Origin: Bacillota bacterium | Lineage (GTDB): Bacteria; Bacillota_A; Clostridia; Lachnospirales; Lachnospiraceae | Assembly: GCA_023443925.1 (NCBI GenBank) | Contig: JAEZSL010000353.1 | Coordinates: 1 to 18,517, forward strand | DNA: 18,517 nt | Reading direction: 5' to 3' | Shown: one piece after another, positions 14,687 to 18,517 of the stretch | Numbering within the stretch: the stretch's first letter is position 1 | Layout of the letters: each line of letters begins with the position of its first letter | The notes under the pieces: model-generated | What the model saw: only the letters and a program-made list of their open reading frames with translations | What the model was told of the DNA's origin: nothing | Databases searched by the model: none | Program-made: the position numbers and the translations under genes

Positions 14687-16531
14687 TTATGGTCCGACCG
14701 TAATGCTTCCATCCCTTGAACCGCCGCCCTGGCCAGCTCTGCCGCCCTGGTTTCTGCCGCCCTGTTCAGGATATTGTTCCTGACCCGGCCCGCCGCCTTG
14801 CTGCATCATAAACGGATTCATTTCAGTTGTTGCATTCCGTACCACATACACTTCCTCATCGCCGGTTAAACCACTCTTAATTTCGATGAAATCACCGTCC
14901 GTAAGACCGGTTTCAACTTTTACTTCCTTAAAACCTGCCGGTTTGGTGCCTTCTGCTTCGGTTACCGTCGGATCCGATACATATACCACATCCCCCCGCT
15001 GCAATGCATCACTTGGTATGGCAAGAACATTCTTTACTTCATCAACAATAATCTCACCCGTAACGTTCATACCGGGCATTAAGTCACCGGCTTCATCAAT
15101 CCGCACGGTTACCGGATATTGGGTAACTCCGTTATTAGAGGTGCTTTCCAAGCTTACATTCGTAACGACACCGGTAAAAACAACATCTTCCAGAGCGTCC
15201 GCAGTAATATTAACGGATTGCCCCACCTGCACCTTCATAACATCCAGTTCATCTATCTGCATCTCAAAGGTTAAGGCAGACAGATCATATATCACGCATA
15301 AAGTTGGATTCGCCTGGGTGGTTACGGTATCCCCTTCTAAAACGTCCTTACGGATTACCTGACCGGAGATCGGTGCGGTTATACTATAATCGGTTTTCTC
15401 TTCAATGATATCATCCCGGGAAGATTCGGCATCTTCTATTTTATCCTGAGCATCTTCCATGGAAGTTTGAGCATTTTCCATGGCATCCTTCGCATTATCC
15501 ACATTATTCTGATAGGAATCCAGCTGATCTTTATAGGTATCGCTGTCTAATACAATAACCGTATTACCTTCTGATATCCTGTCGCCCTCTTCTATGTTTA
15601 AAGAATTGATTTCTCCTGCTTTATCGGCAGTTAAAGTACCTTCTTCCAGAACCCGGAAGGTTCCTTCACTGCTGCTGTCCACTTTTCCGATGGATGCCGT
15701 GGCTGTGGTAGCAGTTGTGATACCGCCGGGATTTTTCACTTCAATGGTAACAGTTTTTACAACCCGGTTACCGCTTAATACTTCTTCTATTGTGCTTACT
15801 TTGGTTACTTTACCTTGAAGTGCCTCATTGTTGTCCACAATTTCAACTTTGGCAGTTTTACCTACCAGAGATGCTGAGACCTCGGAAGCGCTAAAGGGAA
15901 TCTCCAAAAGCATGGAGCTGTTATCATAGATATCTGCGATCTGTGCTCCAGCCTGTATTTTATCGCCCTTTTTTACATAAAGCTTTTTCACGATACCGGA
16001 CATATCCGTTTTAATTGTCAGGTCGCTGTATTCTTTGGAGGCATCCTCATAATCAGCTAAAGCTTTATTATATTTTTCAATGGTTTTACTATATTTTTCT
16101 TTCGCATTCTCATAGTTCTCTTTTGCTCTTTCAACCGAAGTCTGTGATGAATCGATTTTACTGTCAAGATCATCGGTAGTGATCTGATATAATACATCAC
16201 CTTTTTTGACCTGGTCACCTTCTTCAAATTCAGCGGATATAACTTCACCCTGTACTAAAGTTTTTACTTCATACGTATTCAGAGGTTTAATTGCACCGGA
16301 GGAAGAGAGAATATTCTGAATATCCCTTTTTTCCACTTTTGCTGTTTGTACCGCAGCCTGTGCATCGTTTTGCTTAAAACTTCTTGCCATCCGGTTATAT
16401 ACGGTACTAACGATTACGATAACTACTACTAAAATAGCAATTATCTTTACAACCCTTTTCCATACCGGTTTTTTTGTTCTTAATATTGCTTCGGAAGCAT
16501 TATCTGACTTTTTTCTAAATAATTTCCCCAT
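14687..16531 (-). CDS. Membrane-fusion (HlyD/MacA-like) protein with two adaptor cores in tandem
   Basis: The 614-residue protein has a cytosolic basic start, one membrane anchor (about 27-44) and an extracellular part containing two adaptor units. Unit one has a half-lipoyl segment (88-119, GEVISAEFEEGDQVKKGDVL), a coiled coil (122-168), a second half-lipoyl segment (171-203) and a barrel (207-285). Unit two repeats this order: half-lipoyl (300-330, NIEEGDRISEGNTVIVL), coiled coil (332-378), half-lipoyl (380-413, TAPISGQVIRKDVLEGD), barrel (416-497) and a membrane-proximal domain (500-568). The last 35 residues are rich in Gly and Gln. Usual family proteins of 350-420 residues have one unit. 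It is the accessory protein of the downstream ATPase and permease. AGGAG lies nine bases before the ATG. Confidence 0.92.
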   Translation of the reverse strand: MGKLFRKKSDNASEAILRTKKPVWKRVVKIIAILVVVIVIVSTVYNRMARSFKQNDAQAAVQTAKVEKRDIQNILSSSGAIKPLNTYEVKTLVQGEVISAEFEEGDQVKKGDVLYQITTDDLDSKIDSSQTSVERAKENYENAKEKYSKTIEKYNKALADYEDASKEYSDLTIKTDMSGIVKKLYVKKGDKIQAGAQIADIYDNSSMLLEIPFSASEVSASLVGKTAKVEIVDNNEALQGKVTKVSTIEEVLSGNRVVKTVTIEVKNPGGITTATTATASIGKVDSSSEGTFRVLEEGTLTADKAGEINSLNIEEGDRISEGNTVIVLDSDTYKDQLDSYQNNVDNAKDAMENAQTSMEDAQDKIEDAESSRDDIIEEKTDYSITAPISGQVIRKDVLEGDTVTTQANPTLCVIYDLSALTFEMQIDELDVMKVQVGQSVNITADALEDVVFTGVVTNVSLESTSNNGVTQYPVTVRIDEAGDLMPGMNVTGEIIVDEVKNVLAIPSDALQRGDVVYVSDPTVTEAEGTKPAGFKEVKVETGLTDGDFIEIKSGLTGDEEVYVVRNATTEMNPFMMQQGGGPGQEQYPEQGGRNQGGRAGQGGGSRDGSITVGP

Positions 16532-16546
16532 TATGATGTCTCCTTA

Positions 16547-18427
16547 TTAATTGGTGTTTTCAGCTATGATTACCCTAACTCTTCCGCCCAGAGATATCGT
16601 TCTGTCATAGTAAGCGGTTAATTTGTATTTCTTTAAGTCAGATACTTTATCCAGTGTAGTTGCAGTGTATTTGCCAGCTGAATTATAAAATACCGCAACT
16701 TTATCTGCCAGAGGATACTTCTGTACGGAATCCTGTACACTGGAGCTGCCGACAGAGATAACCTTCGTTCCGGTCAGATCAAGCATATCTGTAATCTCTG
16801 TGGAGTTATCCTTTGAGAAAATAAATCCTTTCGGTCCTTTTTCCTGGTTATCGAATTTGGATAATGCAGTCTTGACTGTCCCGTCAATATTATATTCATA
16901 AGACATGGAGCCGGAGCCCTGATTCGAAACACCGGTTAATACTCCGTACTGATAAATATCACCGGTAACATTATTCAGAATCATTTTGGAGATATCACCG
17001 GAGCTGTTTAATTCATAGTAAAAAACGGAAGAATCATTTAAAGTCATATCGGCAAGTCTTTTCGGATTAACGGATTGATAATACCCCGAATAATAATCCA
17101 GTATCTTGGCATTGGTAGCCAGTTCAAAAGCACCTACGGTAGATGCGTCACTGGAGAACTTATTGTTTCCGAACACTTTGCCTGTTTCGTCGATTTTCTT
17201 AATGGAGCCGACTCCGTCTTCATAGGTGACACGTATTAAATCACCCACATTATATATAGTCGCTTCATAGCTATAATCCTGCTGGTATTCATTACCGCTG
17301 GCATCTACGAAAGTTACATAATTAGCGGCAATATAATCATCTTTTTGATTGCTGGTAAGATGTTCTCCGGTGCCGACAACAACACCGGTTACGGTAACAT
17401 TGTATTCATCAATGCTAAGAACAGCAACAACGGAATTATCCTTTCCTAAAATCAAGGTTACGATATCTCCGGTATCTACATTGCCCATAGAAGAAAATGC
17501 GATGGACATATCATTGGTTCCCAGCTTATAATCTTTTCCGCCTATCGTAACGGAGGTTGGTGCCAGGCGGTCCGGGGATATGGACTGTATGGCACCGGTA
17601 ACCTTATTGTCATAGGCCCAAACGGATTTTAAATCTTCCGAATAGTAAATTACGTCATTTTTCTGTATGTCGGATATGGTTCCTAAAGTACCATCTTTGT
17701 AAAAAGTGGCTGTGCCTAATAAGAAAGGAATCTCGTCCTTCCAGTTGTCATCTGCCAGGATAGGACCTTCCATATTGGTATTGACTAAAGATAAATAATC
17801 AATTTCACCTTTCGCATCAATTTTATAGCCTAAGGTTTCCGCATAAACTTTACCGTCTTTGGTAGTAGCTTTTAAGGTGTTATAAAACAGGTTCATACAG
17901 TCCTGTCTGGTCAGTGCCTGGTTTTTAGTTTTTGTAATATTCTTATTAAGATCTTTTGAATCATATAATGCCATTTGCGCCGCAGTAATACTTCCGGTAA
18001 AATCGCTGTTCGTATAACCCAGGAGTCTTAAGACGCCGTTTACCGCTTCAATCAGCGTAATACTCTGGGACGGCTTGAAATTACCGCTTAAATAGCCGGA
18101 CATCCAGTTCTGATTAATTGCGGTTTGTATGTATCCCGCTGCCCAGTATTTTTTGGAAACATCCTTAAATAAGGAAACATTGCTGGAAGCGGTTACTTTT
18201 CCCTTGAAGCTGGACATTTTAACCAGCATCTGAGCATACTGATCTCTGGTTACTTTTGCTTTAAGGGACGTTGTGTTACCTTTATCTGTTTTCATAATAC
18301 CCAGGGCAGTTATTACTTTCTGCGCATTATTTGCTCCGGTGGCGGCCTTTACCGTATTGAACGGTGCAAAAGCCGTTGACAATATCATAACTACTGCCAG
18401 TAATAAAGTGAATAATTTTTTTTGCAT
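16547..18427 (-). CDS. Secreted S-layer homology (SLH) domain protein
   Basis: The 626-residue product has a signal peptide (1-29, cleaved near VKAA-T) and an N-terminal SLH region that should bind cell-wall polymers. The second SLH module is clearest: LFKDVSKKYWAAGYIQTAIN (86-105) and GYLSGNFKPSQSITLIEA (111-128). Weaker modules lie at about 35-75 (KVTRDQYAQMLVKM) and 145-187 (ALTRQDCMNLFYNTLK). The remaining 430 residues are rich in polar and beta-prone residues with repeated DV/GDIV-Y patterns, and I recognise no family there. AGGAG lies seven bases before the ATG. It is the first gene of the unit and lies only 15 bases before the membrane-fusion gene, suggesting it is a wall-side partner of that exporter. 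Confidence 0.9.
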   Translation of the reverse strand: MQKKLFTLLLAVVMILSTAFAPFNTVKAATGANNAQKVITALGIMKTDKGNTTSLKAKVTRDQYAQMLVKMSSFKGKVTASSNVSLFKDVSKKYWAAGYIQTAINQNWMSGYLSGNFKPSQSITLIEAVNGVLRLLGYTNSDFTGSITAAQMALYDSKDLNKNITKTKNQALTRQDCMNLFYNTLKATTKDGKVYAETLGYKIDAKGEIDYLSLVNTNMEGPILADDNWKDEIPFLLGTATFYKDGTLGTISDIQKNDVIYYSEDLKSVWAYDNKVTGAIQSISPDRLAPTSVTIGGKDYKLGTNDMSIAFSSMGNVDTGDIVTLILGKDNSVVAVLSIDEYNVTVTGVVVGTGEHLTSNQKDDYIAANYVTFVDASGNEYQQDYSYEATIYNVGDLIRVTYEDGVGSIKKIDETGKVFGNNKFSSDASTVGAFELATNAKILDYYSGYYQSVNPKRLADMTLNDSSVFYYELNSSGDISKMILNNVTGDIYQYGVLTGVSNQGSGSMSYEYNIDGTVKTALSKFDNQEKGPKGFIFSKDNSTEITDMLDLTGTKVISVGSSSVQDSVQKYPLADKVAVFYNSAGKYTATTLDKVSDLKKYKLTAYYDRTISLGGRVRVIIAENTN

Positions 18428-18463
18428 CTTCAGTCTCCTTCATATATATATATTAATCCCTAA

Positions 18464-18491
18464 ATAATACTTTCCATATAATTCTATTGAA
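18464..18491 (-). promoter_or_regulatory. Possible promoter of the SLH-exporter operon
   Basis: On the minus strand TTCAAT (18486-18491) and TATTAT (18464-18469) are 16 bases apart, ending about 37 bases before the SLH gene ATG. The -35 match is poor and the window ends close by, so other signals may lie outside. Confidence 0.3.
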
Positions 18492-18517
18492 TAAAAGTGA
18501 ATAAACTGTGAACACAC

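Noticed and set aside
14886..15362. 158-codon plus-strand ORF, Thr/Ser/Val-rich
   Set aside because: Antisense to the second adaptor unit of the membrane-fusion protein, with no independent evidence.

Overview
The window reads as chromosomal DNA of a low-GC, spore-forming anaerobic clostridium, probably Lachnospiraceae-like. The grounds are a gerA-type spore germination locus, a 2-hydroxyacyl-CoA dehydratase activase, SLH-domain surface protein, AGGAGG-type ribosome binding sites and very AT-rich intergenic DNA. Every gene I can support lies on the minus strand, so transcription runs from high to low coordinates. No tRNA, rRNA, CRISPR array, transposase or phage gene is visible.

In transcription order, 18427-12768 is a tight four-gene unit: an SLH-domain secreted protein, a membrane-fusion protein with two adaptor cores in tandem, a MacB-type ABC ATPase and its permease. 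It resembles the B. subtilis YknXYZ exporter layout with a surface-layer protein as first gene. Only 76 bases later comes a D-Ala-D-Ala carboxypeptidase (12691-11519). Then follow a 49-base hairpin, a degenerate tandem repeat and a membrane-anchored metallophosphoesterase (11229-10363). After an extremely AT-rich repeat tract comes an operon of a site-2-protease homologue with a damaged zinc motif, scpA and scpB (10102-8040), closed by a hairpin terminator. These genes link envelope biology to chromosome condensation.

The germination locus (7818-4002) has gerAA followed by one long ORF in which the GerAB permease and the GerAC lipoprotein are fused in frame, with the GerAC lipobox still present inside the fusion. 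Below it (4001-3370) lie a hairpin, a doubtful 128-codon ORF, a small GC-rich inverted-repeat patch and a roughly 20-bp degenerate tandem repeat. A degV gene with a good sigma-A promoter and a DUF1328 small membrane protein gene follow. The 1544-2220 stretch holds a short decayed chemotaxis-receptor fragment and a well-formed sigma-A promoter. The window ends with an 8-oxoguanine glycosylase gene and the 5' part of a dehydratase activase gene that runs off the left edge.

The best candidates for something new are the GerAB-GerAC fusion with an internal signal peptide, the degenerate site-2 protease beside scpAB, and the SLH/double-adaptor/ABC operon.
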